The notes under the pieces: generated by a model | Seen by the model: only the letters and a program-made list of their open reading frames with translations | Told to the model about the DNA's origin: nothing | The model's database searches: none | Made by a program: the position numbers and the translations under genes | In this document: positions 15,053 through 23,074 of the stretch, in pieces | Numbering within the stretch: position 1 is the stretch's first letter | Layout of the letters: the number at the start of each line of letters is the position of its first letter | IMG/VR virus record: IMGVR_UViG_3300024964_000002 | Span: 1 to 35,022 of that record | DNA: 35,022 bases | Source of the DNA: a virus | Reading direction: 5' to 3' (one strand)

Positions 15053-15218
15053 GTTGTGTTTCTCCTAAATTTTTAACGCGTTGATTGGTGACAGGGTCGA
15101 TAAAGTACGAACCGCCCTGCCCTGCGAATTCGTCTTGATGGGTTTGTGTGGCTGGTGGTGCTTCGACGGCTGCTTCAACGAATTTTTTAGAATCAGCAAT
15201 CGCGGCTTTTTTATTCAT
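15045..15218 (-). CDS. 57-aa conserved tail-region protein
   Basis: Starts MNKKAAIADSKKFVEAAVEA (ATG 15218, GGAG six bases upstream) and ends with a GGSYFIDPVTNQRV motif. A small protein with a G-GG-Y-x-DP-TG-R-like ending sits just before the tail tube gene in many siphoviruses, so this looks real. It overlaps the tube start by eight bases. Function unknown; possibly a tail assembly or tube-associated peptide. Confidence 0.7.
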   Translation of the reverse strand: MNKKAAIADSKKFVEAAVEAPPATQTHQDEFAGQGGSYFIDPVTNQRVKNLGETQHG

Positions 15219-15230
15219 GGCTTACTCCAA

Positions 15231-15289
15231 ACAAAAAGCCCGCTAACATTGCTGGTAGCGGGCATAAAAAAACCCGCACTTGGCGGGTT
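15231..15289 (-). terminator. Two tandem terminators
   Basis: Minus-strand order: AACCCGC/GCGGGTT (15271-15289) followed by a long T-run, then GCCCGCTA/TAGCGGGC (15238-15263) followed by TTTTTG. Both point in the direction of late transcription and lie between the DUF3168 gene and the 57-aa gene. Confidence 0.85.
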
Positions 15290-15305
15290 CTATTGGTGTT
15301 AAAAA

Positions 15306-15659
15306 TTATCCTAAATTACGTTGTAGTCGTATCACATGGTTGCTAAAGTACCCATAAACACTTGCATCATCTTCATAAGCTGCATCACCTCGATCACCAT
15401 CAAGCAAATAGCCTGGTATCACTTCCATTGCAGCAATAACTGCCAAGTTAAGCGTATTCACTTCATTAAGCGTTCTAGCCAAGATGATGACGCTAATAGT
15501 ATGTTGATCATAACCACCGCCTTGCACCCATTGCTGTTCTGGCGTGGTATCAACTTCAAACACAATCGCTGGAAAAGTTGGATCCGCCGGCAATTCAACT
15601 GCCCAGGTATTGCTTAAAACAGCAGATAACGCTGTTAATACTGTTTGCTTGATGCTCAT
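15306..15659 (-). CDS. DUF3168-like tail completion/terminator protein
   Basis: 117 aa: IKQTVLTALSAVLSN, TFPAIVFEVDTTPEQQW, DQHTISVIILARTLNEVN, and a C-terminal strand SNHVIRLQRNLG. Fits the family between the gp10-like protein and the tail tube that caps the tail and joins it to the head. It overlaps the upstream gene by four bases. Confidence 0.75.
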   Translation of the reverse strand: MSIKQTVLTALSAVLSNTWAVELPADPTFPAIVFEVDTTPEQQWVQGGGYDQHTISVIILARTLNEVNTLNLAVIAAMEVIPGYLLDGDRGDAAYEDDASVYGYFSNHVIRLQRNLG

Positions 15660-16273
15660 TGATTGGCCTTTAATAACTCTTTATCGAGCACTTTACCCAT
15701 TTGATTAATAGCTTCTTGCTGCTTGTTTACTAATGACGGTTGAATAAATGGCTTGGCTGCTACAAATCCATTAGATGATCTGCGTCTGCCAGTAATACTT
15801 GCGTTCTTATACTCACGTTTTCTTCTAACGCGCTGACCGTTTCTTAAAGTGGTCATGAAACTGGTGATACCGCCTCCAGACTGGCCATTAAATCTAGCAA
15901 CTGTCTTATGTCCAAGCTCTACAAAGCTCCAATAATAAGGGTCATTCTCTCGCTTGGTGTAAGCCTTGCCACTACGCTTAGAATAAGCCACCGTTTTAAC
16001 TGCTTTTTTGCCTAGTGCTTTACCATGCCGCACGCCAATATTGTATTGAATGGTGTATGGAGGTGGATTTTTCTCACGCTTAATTACAATGTTATTAATC
16101 AAAGCACCTGATTTACGTAGCCCCTTTGAAAGTGCGATTCTTTTCGCCTCTTTTTTAATGATAGCCGCGCCGCTAGAAACCATCTTAAAACTGACTTTCT
16201 TGCTCAGATTGGTATCAAGCTCTTTAAATCTTTTATTAAGCTCTGTTAGACCTGTTATCTGCGTGCCAGCCAT
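15656..16273 (-). CDS. HK97 gp10-like tail/neck protein
   Basis: 205 aa, basic. Residues 1-90 match the gp10 family (GLTELNKRFKELDTNLSKKV, AAIIKKEAKRIA, SGALINNIVIKRE). The middle has YYWSFVELGHKTV and the end AKPFIQPSLVNKQQEAINQM, both usual for this family. Acts at the head-tail joint. Overlaps DUF3168 by four bases. It is longer than the shortest family members because of a basic insert near 95-150. Confidence 0.82.
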   Translation of the reverse strand: MAGTQITGLTELNKRFKELDTNLSKKVSFKMVSSGAAIIKKEAKRIALSKGLRKSGALINNIVIKREKNPPPYTIQYNIGVRHGKALGKKAVKTVAYSKRSGKAYTKRENDPYYWSFVELGHKTVARFNGQSGGGITSFMTTLRNGQRVRRKREYKNASITGRRRSSNGFVAAKPFIQPSLVNKQQEAINQMGKVLDKELLKANQ

Positions 16274-16274
16274 G

Positions 16275-16619
16275 CTATCTACCTTGGTTAAGCCCAGTGT
16301 CGCAGGTTAAGATTAAAAATTTGTGTTGCTCGTTAAAGTCATTCACATGCTTAATGTTGTAAAGCTTGCCAGCATAATTAATACGGTGTTTAGGTGTAAT
16401 GCCAACTTGATAACGAATAGTAAACTCAGTGCGTGCCTCTGGTGCATCACCACCATGCGTGGTGAGCTTACGCTCATTGCCAGATAGATTCATAATCTTA
16501 GCCCACACTACAGCAGATGTAGACCAAGTATCGACCATGCCGCCCTGCGTATCTTTGGTTTGTGTCAGCGCCTCAATGATAATGCGACGATTAAGATCAC
16601 GTGGACAAGGTGCAGCCAT
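16275..16619 (-). CDS. Head closure (head-tail adaptor) protein
   Basis: 114 aa from ATG 16619 (MAAPCPRDLNRRIIIEALTQ), overlapping the upstream stop by one base with GGAG nearby. Motifs KDTQGGMVDTWS, VWAKI, TEFTIRYQVGITPKHRI and KLYNIKHVND are those of the SPP1 gp16/HK97-type head-tail adaptor family. It closes the portal after packaging and connects to the tail. Confidence 0.85.
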   Translation of the reverse strand: MAAPCPRDLNRRIIIEALTQTKDTQGGMVDTWSTSAVVWAKIMNLSGNERKLTTHGGDAPEARTEFTIRYQVGITPKHRINYAGKLYNIKHVNDFNEQHKFLILTCDTGLNQGR

Positions 16620-17173
16620 TACAAACTCCAAATACGATAACGGTCTAGCATTCCATCCATAAAATCATGTGGCAAACTATCGCAACCACAGTTGTACATT
16701 TCAGCAACCGCAAGCATTATCCAATTTTTAATACTGGCGGGCACGCTAGCCTCATCGGCATAACCTGCCTGATAGCGAATTCTGACGGCATTAGTTAGGC
16801 ATAAAGTGCTAGGCCATGAAGTGCCATTAGCTGGGTAAAGCAGACCAGGTTCAGCATCTTTATCTAGCACGTATTGTCCAGATGACAATGTCACCTCATT
16901 GGCTGTAGTTGCATCAATATATTTAATGCTGGTAATGCTGATAATGCTAGGGTTAAGCAGTTTTATGTTGTCACCACCAAAGCCGCTACGCACTTGCTCC
17001 CAAGTTTGCGGCAAAATACTGCGCTTTATCATATGTTCACATTGCTCACGTGCTGCAGTGATTAAGCTACTAATGAGAATGTCATCTTCAGTGCCATCAA
17101 CACGCAATTGTGTTTTCACTTTTTCAAGCGTTACCGGCTCTTCAGTAGGTGGTGTAATTAAACGTGTTGTCAT
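16619..17173 (-). CDS. Head-tail connector (gp6-like)
   Basis: 184 aa. MTTRLITPPTEEPVTLEKVK, QLRVDGTEDDILISSLITAA and REQCEHMIKRSILPQTWEQV are typical of gp6/YqbG-like connector proteins, which bind the portal ring. The C-terminus has the expected helix (PASIKNWIMLAVAEMY). It is followed by the adaptor, gp10 and DUF3168 genes in the canonical order. A terminator hairpin lies just upstream. Confidence 0.87.
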   Translation of the reverse strand: MTTRLITPPTEEPVTLEKVKTQLRVDGTEDDILISSLITAAREQCEHMIKRSILPQTWEQVRSGFGGDNIKLLNPSIISITSIKYIDATTANEVTLSSGQYVLDKDAEPGLLYPANGTSWPSTLCLTNAVRIRYQAGYADEASVPASIKNWIMLAVAEMYNCGCDSLPHDFMDGMLDRYRIWSL

Positions 17174-17184
17174 ATTTTGCTCAA

Positions 17185-17208
17185 GAAAAAGCCCCAGTTA
17201 ATGGGCTG
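17185..17208 (-). terminator. Weak terminator before gp6-like gene
   Basis: Short stem AGCCC/GGGCT; on the minus strand it is followed by TTTTTC. Less convincing than the other late-operon hairpins. Confidence 0.5.
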
Positions 17209-17296
17209 TTTGGTTATCACCTAATTGAGTGATATGATTATTTAAAAAGTAAGTTAATAATTAATAAAAAATTAATAAGAATTTAGGGGCGATACC

Positions 17297-17395
17297 TTGG
17301 CTAAAAAAATAAAATCAATTTGGCGTTGGATTTTCACGCCTGCTAAAGACGTTAAAATGGATGAACAAGAAAGAGATTTTTTTCAAGGCTGGTAG
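17297..17395 (+). CDS. Candidate 32-aa plus-strand protein in the late operon
   Basis: TTG start with AGGGG about eight bases upstream. The product KIKSIWRWIFTPAKDVKMDE ends RDFFQGW. It is on the opposite strand to every surrounding gene, and its TAG abuts the SGNH gene stop without overlap. An AT-rich region upstream (17225-17285) could hold its own promoter (TTGAGT and TAATAAT-like elements). The layout is that of a moron: a small independently expressed gene in a late operon. Small size and TTG start limit certainty. Confidence 0.4.
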   Translation: MAKKIKSIWRWIFTPAKDVKMDEQERDFFQGW

Positions 17396-19243
17396 TTAAG
17401 CCCAAGTTCCAATCACTGTAGTAGCCATTAATTTGGTTGGAGAAATATACTCAAGTTTCATGTATGAGCCTACAGCCGTTGATGTAACAGTGCCAGCCGC
17501 CGCCGTTACTGTTGCTCCATACTGTATAGTTACTCCTGATGGAGCTGTTATGCTTACACCATTAGTATTGTCAACATAGAAGCCTGCTACAAAGCCGCGA
17601 ATGAAAGCTGGGAATGTAAATGGAACTATTGCTACAGCATTCTGATTGTCAAAATCCGCGCCACTTTCTTCTTTAACCAATGTATGAGCCACAGTCCAGC
17701 TTGCTAATCTATTTGGATATGAGTTAGAAGCAATCTCTGGAATTAACTGTAATAATCGGCTTTGATACAAAGCATCAGCCTCACTTGCTGCTTCAAGGTT
17801 AGATAAGCTGGTTGAGTGAGTACCTTCCGTGGTGTACGCAAAAGCTGCGCCATTAACACGCCATTTACCACCAACCTGCTTAATTGATGCAATATCAAAC
17901 ACTCGGCTTGCGGGCATTCTAGGGTCGCCCGCAAGTTGTGCTGTATTGATAGCGCTCATTGCAGTTGCTGTTGTTTGATTGGCTAAAGTTGCATAGCTAT
18001 CTGTGCTTGTATTTCTACTTTCCTGTGTAGCAAAGAAAACATCTTGTAGACCATTAGCTAATAACTTAGTCCTGTATAGCTTCGCATTTTCAATGATGGT
18101 TGCATCAGACACGGCAGCGGCTTTATCGTTATAGCCTAAAGCGACCCATGCATACTGAAACCATTTTTGAGTCATCATATAATCAAGTAAAGCACGACTA
18201 CCAGTTAACGCATAATCTAATCTGTCACCACCAATACCCATATATGAGTGCGAAGTATATTTATCTAACCAACGACCAGGGAAACCTATTGAGCCAGTGT
18301 TGCCAGTTATTAAATCATTAGACGTATTCTTTGTTCCGCGTGAATCTGTGATATATAAAATACTAGGCACATTAGATAATGCTAAACCAGCAAATGGTCT
18401 ATATGTCCAGTTAGCAGTCGTTGTTCCGCCAGCAGTCGATATGTTCCCGCTTATTGCTAAAGGTGATGTCAAGGTACCTTGAGATACTGAATAATAACAC
18501 TGCTCACCTAGAGATACGCCTCGCAAATCTTGAGAGTTATTACCGCCCGACTTTAGAACGCCGCCAGCACTTCTTTGAGAGACAATAATCTGAAATAGGT
18601 CACCTTTTTTGCATCCAACATAAACTTTATCGGAGCCTGTTTGAATTGTGCCAGATGGTACGACTATTGTAGGTTGACCGCCAAATAACTGCGCTCTCGG
18701 TGTTGTATTAACAGGAAATCTAACAGCAATACCTACAGTGATGTCAATGCCAGTGCCAACTATATCAGCACCGACAATAGTAGCATTCATAAATGGAATA
18801 TCAAGATATTCAATATCGTCACCAGCTTCAACTAAACAGGTAGAGTTCATCTCCAATATTGAGGCATCTTTTACCATGTGACCAACGCCTTTTAAGACGT
18901 TACGCATAGTTTTAGCTGATGATGAACCACTCCCCTCAGCCACAAAAGCTGCACTCAATATATTCCATTTCCAAACAACACCAGTTTCAGTCACTCGGTA
19001 TGAAATATTGATATTACTAGGCACACCAGCAGCTTGAACTTGTGCAAATTTGGCAGCACTGACAGTTTTAACATGCAATCCATAACTTGGTACATCTGGC
19101 AATGCTGGATTATAAGCAGTACCACCAGTTAAATTACTCGTTGCAAAGTTTTGTGAGATTAGGGTTGATTCTTCACCGGCACTAAGTGTGACAGTGTCAT
19201 TTGCTTTATATTGTCCATAATCTGCTAGAAAACGAATTGTCAT
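17396..19243 (-). CDS. SGNH/GDSL-hydrolase domain protein in the head module
   Basis: 615 aa. The central region has SGNH-like blocks: ILYITDSRGTKN (block I, nucleophile Ser in DSR), a GIGGDRLDY block II-like segment, VALGYND (block III, GxND) and TEGTHST with the catalytic His (block V-like). The N-terminal third is beta-rich (FLADYGQYKANDTVTLSAGE) and the C-terminus has a small beta domain. It could be an esterase or deacetylase acting on surface glycans, carried as a virion decoration or spike. Its place between capsid and connector genes is unusual for a tail enzyme, and it lacks a signal peptide. Confidence 0.75.
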   Translation of the reverse strand: MTIRFLADYGQYKANDTVTLSAGEESTLISQNFATSNLTGGTAYNPALPDVPSYGLHVKTVSAAKFAQVQAAGVPSNINISYRVTETGVVWKWNILSAAFVAEGSGSSSAKTMRNVLKGVGHMVKDASILEMNSTCLVEAGDDIEYLDIPFMNATIVGADIVGTGIDITVGIAVRFPVNTTPRAQLFGGQPTIVVPSGTIQTGSDKVYVGCKKGDLFQIIVSQRSAGGVLKSGGNNSQDLRGVSLGEQCYYSVSQGTLTSPLAISGNISTAGGTTTANWTYRPFAGLALSNVPSILYITDSRGTKNTSNDLITGNTGSIGFPGRWLDKYTSHSYMGIGGDRLDYALTGSRALLDYMMTQKWFQYAWVALGYNDKAAAVSDATIIENAKLYRTKLLANGLQDVFFATQESRNTSTDSYATLANQTTATAMSAINTAQLAGDPRMPASRVFDIASIKQVGGKWRVNGAAFAYTTEGTHSTSLSNLEAASEADALYQSRLLQLIPEIASNSYPNRLASWTVAHTLVKEESGADFDNQNAVAIVPFTFPAFIRGFVAGFYVDNTNGVSITAPSGVTIQYGATVTAAAGTVTSTAVGSYMKLEYISPTKLMATTVIGTWA

Positions 19244-19287
19244 GATTAGTCCTTAAAATACTCTTGATAAGTCAGTTAAACGCACAA

Positions 19288-19315
19288 ACAAAAGCCCACT
19301 ATTAAGCGGGCTTTA
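19288..19315 (-). terminator. Terminator before SGNH gene
   Basis: Stem AAAGCCC/GGGCTTT with a ten-base loop. On the minus strand it is followed by a T-rich but interrupted run (TTGTTTG). Confidence 0.6.
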
Positions 19316-19336
19316 ATTTGAAAATTTAGCGGTTGA

Positions 19337-19684
19337 TTAAGCTAACTCTGTAAATGCTAATATTGCAGCATCAAGCTTTTCTTTGATTGCTGGTTTTTTA
19401 TCAGCTTCAGCTGCTAATAACTCAGCTTCTAATGCCTTAATTGCTAAGTCTAGCTTTTCAAGCTCAGCTACTTTTTCGGCGTCTGGTTTTTCAGGTGTTA
19501 CTGGTATTACGCCTAATTCTTCTGTGCAGTATTTCACTGCAGCTGGCGTATCATCGACTTGGCCAGATTCTTTTAATGATTTAATTAAATTTGGTTCAAG
19601 ATTCAAAACGCGATTAGCCTCAAAAATCTCATCAAATAGAGTTAAGAGCGTTAATACGCGAACGGCTTTTAGTTTGCTTGCCAT
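19337..19684 (-). CDS. Small head-module protein
   Basis: 115 aa from ATG 19684 (MASKLKAVRVLTLLTLFDEI), with AAAGGAAC upstream. Upstream in-frame codons lie within a terminator. Residues 1-60 are mixed, and residues about 70-112 form a heptad-like Glu/Lys/Ala/Leu helix (EKVAELEKLDLAIKALEAEL). No family recognised; the position right after the major capsid gene suggests a head decoration or accessory protein. Confidence 0.7.
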   Translation of the reverse strand: MASKLKAVRVLTLLTLFDEIFEANRVLNLEPNLIKSLKESGQVDDTPAAVKYCTEELGVIPVTPEKPDAEKVAELEKLDLAIKALEAELLAAEADKKPAIKEKLDAAILAFTELA

Positions 19685-19702
19685 GTTAAGTTCCTTTACA
19701 TT

Positions 19703-19727
19703 AAAAAAGGCGACCGAAGTCGCCTTT
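19703..19727 (-). terminator. Strong terminator after major capsid gene
   Basis: Minus strand AAAGGCGAC, TTCG loop, GTCGCCTTT then more T. Perfect 9-bp stem with a stable tetraloop. Confidence 0.9.
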
Positions 19728-19751
19728 GTGTATTGCAATTAAAACTGCAAA

Positions 19752-20969
19752 TTAAGTTGCAGAGTGTTGGTAGAATTTAACGGCATTCAAATCTAACAAG
19801 TTGCCGCCAGTGCGTGCCCATGCCATAAAGCCATAGCAGCCTTTTTTCACATAAGCTGAATCGTCGAATTTAAACAAGGTAACATCCATTGCATCGCGAA
19901 TGAGATACTTGCTGAAATCACCAAAAGCTAATGATTTTGCATTAGCAGCAGGTGCCGCTAAGTCGTTATTCAAATAAACAGGATAACCAAGCAAAGTATC
20001 TGGCGTTGCTGCAGTCATACCGGCTTCATAGCCTGGCGTCCAAATTGGGCGACCTGCGGTGTCTTTAATTTTGCGAATGACACGGCGCATTGTTTGACTC
20101 ATCATGAAGCCAATATTTGGATTAGCAAGATATGCAGCATCTAAGGCATCAACTAAATCAACGAGATCATCATAAATGATGGTTGTAGTTTGGCCTGTCG
20201 TGCCAGTTTTACCAACACCTGCAGCAGTGGCTAAACCGAATGGTTGACCAGTACCTGAGCCAGTTGAGTAACCTACATTACCTAAGCGACCAATACGTTG
20301 TGCCAAGCGTTTAAATACCAATGCTTGCACATCAATTTGGCTATCTTGTAGTAACTCAATAGGCACGGTGACTACTTTAGATGAAGCTTTGAATGCATTA
20401 ACTGCACGGGTACCAAAAGTAAGATCTAAATCTGTAGCTAATGTATTTTGTGCAACCCACTCACCAATTTCACTAGTACCATCGCTGGTTGGATAGCTTA
20501 AATCAGCACCAGAACTAGTAGTGATTTGGTCTGCTACACCTCGCATAAAACCAAAGGCTTTCATCAGATCAATTAAATCAGACGCGACTGATGGCGCTTG
20601 TGTATAACCACCCTCAGAGCCTGTTGTTGTACTCATGGTATTGCGGATGGCATTAGCTTCTTCATCAGACATTTGACGATCTGTCTTACTCAGGAAAGCA
20701 TTTAAAGCAAATTTAGCTTCGTTAGTTTCTTTGCCTTTTTTGCCTTTGATGCGGAATTCATCAACATCATCGAAGCTGTTATCAGCAGCATCATCTAACA
20801 TTTTTTGATGTGCGTCGATTTGGCTATTCACCAATTCAAGCTTGTCACTAATAACATCAAAACTGGCTTGATCTTCCTTAGTCCAAAGCTTATCGCCTTT
20901 ATTGGTTAAAACGTTGTTTGCTTCTTTACTGAGAGCTGATTTTTGCTCCCGCAATGCTTGGATGCTCAT
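19752..20969 (-). CDS. Major capsid protein, HK97 fold
   Basis: 405 aa. Residues 1 to about 105 are a charged, helical delta-domain scaffold (QALREQKSALSKEANNVL, SDKLELVNSQIDAHQKML). The core starts near GYTQAPSVASDLIDLMKAFG and contains GEWVAQNT, VTVPIELLQDS, RIGRLGNVGYSTGSGTGQPF, PIWTPGYEAG and YPVYLNNDLAAP, all landmarks of HK97-type capsids. The protease gene just upstream would remove the delta domain. Confidence 0.95.
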   Translation of the reverse strand: MSIQALREQKSALSKEANNVLTNKGDKLWTKEDQASFDVISDKLELVNSQIDAHQKMLDDAADNSFDDVDEFRIKGKKGKETNEAKFALNAFLSKTDRQMSDEEANAIRNTMSTTTGSEGGYTQAPSVASDLIDLMKAFGFMRGVADQITTSSGADLSYPTSDGTSEIGEWVAQNTLATDLDLTFGTRAVNAFKASSKVVTVPIELLQDSQIDVQALVFKRLAQRIGRLGNVGYSTGSGTGQPFGLATAAGVGKTGTTGQTTTIIYDDLVDLVDALDAAYLANPNIGFMMSQTMRRVIRKIKDTAGRPIWTPGYEAGMTAATPDTLLGYPVYLNNDLAAPAANAKSLAFGDFSKYLIRDAMDVTLFKFDDSAYVKKGCYGFMAWARTGGNLLDLNAVKFYQHSAT

Positions 20970-21003
20970 TTTGTTTCCTTTCGTGTTGGGTGGTGAGCGG
21001 ACA

Positions 21004-21030
21004 TAAAAAAACCCGCACTAGGCGGGTTTT
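21004..21030 (-). terminator. Terminator between protease and capsid genes
   Basis: Stem AAAACCCGC/GCGGGTTTT, five-base loop, followed on the minus strand by TTTTATG. Member of the repeated CCCGC/GCGGG hairpin family. Confidence 0.87.
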
Positions 21031-21049
21031 GGTCACAAACGCAGGAGCG

Positions 21050-21802
21050 TTATGCGATTTCTAACAATCGTAAGCGGCGTTGATTCGCTTCGATTTGTGT
21101 TTTTGCTTGATTAAGCAGGTCTGGTTCGTTGGGTTTTGGTGGCTCGGTGAGTGCTTTTGGTGCATTTTCAAAAGCTGAAAGGTTCCAGTTTTTTGATTTT
21201 TCTTGCGCTGAGGCGTTATTTGAGGTGCTTTCACCTGTAAAAATGCTATCTACAAAGCCATTATCGAGCGCCTCTTGCGCAGTGAACCAAGTTTCAGCAT
21301 CCATCCATGTGACAATTTGCTCGATGCTTTGACCCGTTTTCTTGGCATAGTCGGCAATAATGGTTGAATCAACCTTGTCTAGCAGATCAGCCGTGCTGCG
21401 TAGCTCGTTTTTATTACCGTATGCTAGCGTCCAAGCGTTGTGAATCATATAAAATCCAGCTTCAGCAATCGCCACTGTTTTAGCCGCGCTAGCAATACGC
21501 GTGGCCGCGCTGGCTGCATAGCCATCAATATGTGCAATCACATCACCATGCTGCTTGATGAATGTGGCCATAGCCTCGGCTTCAAACACATCGCCACCAG
21601 GTGAATTGATGCGTAAATGCACAGTTTTACCGTTATGCTGCATTAACTCTTTGTTGAAGTCAGCCGCGCTTACGCCCCAGTAAGAATCAATCACATCATA
21701 AAGATAGATTGTTGGCTCGTTGGTGTCAGCATTGACTACCAAAATACTTGGTTCAGTGCGATTGATATTGTCTTTAATTAACTGCAGTAGCTTTTTGCTC
21801 AC
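21050..21802 (-). CDS. ClpP-type prohead protease
   Basis: 250 aa from GTG 21802, which has AAGGGGG six bases upstream; the open frame extends to 21856 inside portal. S14/ClpP-fold landmarks are INSPGGDVFEAEAM, the nucleophile Ser in IDGYAASAATRIAS, the active-site His in AGFYMIHNAWTLAYG, then ETWFTAQEALDNGFVD. It processes the capsid delta domain during head maturation. It overlaps the portal gene by 29 bases. The C-terminal 40 residues are a linker and helix. Confidence 0.92.
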   Translation of the reverse strand: MSKKLLQLIKDNINRTEPSILVVNADTNEPTIYLYDVIDSYWGVSAADFNKELMQHNGKTVHLRINSPGGDVFEAEAMATFIKQHGDVIAHIDGYAASAATRIASAAKTVAIAEAGFYMIHNAWTLAYGNKNELRSTADLLDKVDSTIIADYAKKTGQSIEQIVTWMDAETWFTAQEALDNGFVDSIFTGESTSNNASAQEKSKNWNLSAFENAPKALTEPPKPNEPDLLNQAKTQIEANQRRLRLLEIA

Positions 21803-23066
21803 TGGTGGCCCCCTTTGGCTCATAAATAACATCACCACCATCAATAGGTGGCTCATTGTTCAATTTTCTAATTTCATTTAGTGTTAACCAGCCGGGTCCC
21901 ATTGAGCCTCCACGTGCTTGCCTCAATGATTCGCCTTCGGCTTTAGCATCACCTCGTAAAAAGCCTTTGAATTGAAACTCGACAAATTCATCATCTTTAC
22001 GCACTAATTTACGGTTGATTTCTTGTTCCCATAGATAGGCTTTTGGCTCTAAATGGTATTTAACAAAGCCAAGGGTGATTTCACCTACGCCAGTGCCCCA
22101 GCTCGATGTGGTTTCTTGTGCGCCAATAAGCACTGGCGGCACACGACATGCGCGGGCAATATCAATAACAGAGTATTTAAGGTTTTCTAAAAGCTGAGCA
22201 TCAACTGAGCTCATGCTAAGCTGCTCAACTTTCAAGCCCTCAGTTAAGATCATTGGGCGTCCAGCATTGGCTGGGCCCGCATAGCGAGAGTCGTAAACAT
22301 CACGGAACTGATCTATCTGATCAACACCCATTTCTTTATCGGTATGGAATAAATGCTTAGGTGATGCGCCATTTTCAAAGAATTTTTTGCTATATTGATT
22401 GGTTGCCAGGGCAATTCCAATCGAGTGATTAGCATCATGCTGAATAACCGAAAGGCTTTTTTCACCATCAAATCCATTACCAGCAATATGCAGTACATCA
22501 TCGGATGATCTAACATAGGTTTTTCCATCATCAAATGGCGTAAATTGATACAATATCTCATTGCCAATTCGCTTAATTTGCACTCGGTCTGGGTGATAAG
22601 GCAGTAAATTAATCGGCTCACCCTGCTTGTTTCTAATAATCTCAGTGATTGCATCACCGCGAAGAATATTGCAGCGCACCCACCATTGATACATGCTGGA
22701 GGCTGTCCAGTTTTGTATCGGGCTTTGATTCAATAATTTGTTAAGCGGACTATTAACCACACGCTTGCGGTCATCTCCATCGCGTTTGAAATGATGAAGT
22801 GGTAAAGTGGACATTGCATCGCCAATGATGCCGATACATGCGCCCACTGCTGATAAACGCTGCGCCGTTTGCGCATTAACGGCTATCTTGCCTTGGTTGA
22901 TGCCGAATAACTCTAAAACCTTCATGTCACTACTGCGAACCAAAGTACTATCTGAGTTTTGAACAACTGCGCGCGCTTCTTCACGCTCTTTTTTCCAGTT
23001 GGTCAATATAACGCTGCCTTTAATGGCGACTTTATCAGCGTCATACCTAGATTTTTGAGTATTCAT
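21774..23066 (-). CDS. Portal protein, HK97 family
   Basis: 430 aa. Landmarks: GACIGIIGDAMSTLPLHHFK, PNxxxT-like NWTASSMYQWW, GDAITEIIRNKQGEPINLLP, DVLHIAGNGFDG, NGASPKHLF, IARACRVPPVLIG and WEQEINRKLV. It forms the dodecameric vertex ring for DNA packaging. It lies eight bases after TerL and overlaps the protease gene. Confidence 0.94.
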   Translation of the reverse strand: MNTQKSRYDADKVAIKGSVILTNWKKEREEARAVVQNSDSTLVRSSDMKVLELFGINQGKIAVNAQTAQRLSAVGACIGIIGDAMSTLPLHHFKRDGDDRKRVVNSPLNKLLNQSPIQNWTASSMYQWWVRCNILRGDAITEIIRNKQGEPINLLPYHPDRVQIKRIGNEILYQFTPFDDGKTYVRSSDDVLHIAGNGFDGEKSLSVIQHDANHSIGIALATNQYSKKFFENGASPKHLFHTDKEMGVDQIDQFRDVYDSRYAGPANAGRPMILTEGLKVEQLSMSSVDAQLLENLKYSVIDIARACRVPPVLIGAQETTSSWGTGVGEITLGFVKYHLEPKAYLWEQEINRKLVRKDDEFVEFQFKGFLRGDAKAEGESLRQARGGSMGPGWLTLNEIRKLNNEPPIDGGDVIYEPKGATSEQKATAVN

Positions 23067-23074
23067 TTTGATCC

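Noticed and set aside
15081-15302. 73-aa plus-strand frame
   Set aside because: Antisense to the 57-aa tail gene and the tandem terminators; no ribosome site.
19383-19742. 119-aa plus-strand frame
   Set aside because: Antisense to the small head-module gene and through a terminator; Ser/Ala-rich product is a reverse-strand artefact of its Glu/Lys/Ala helix.
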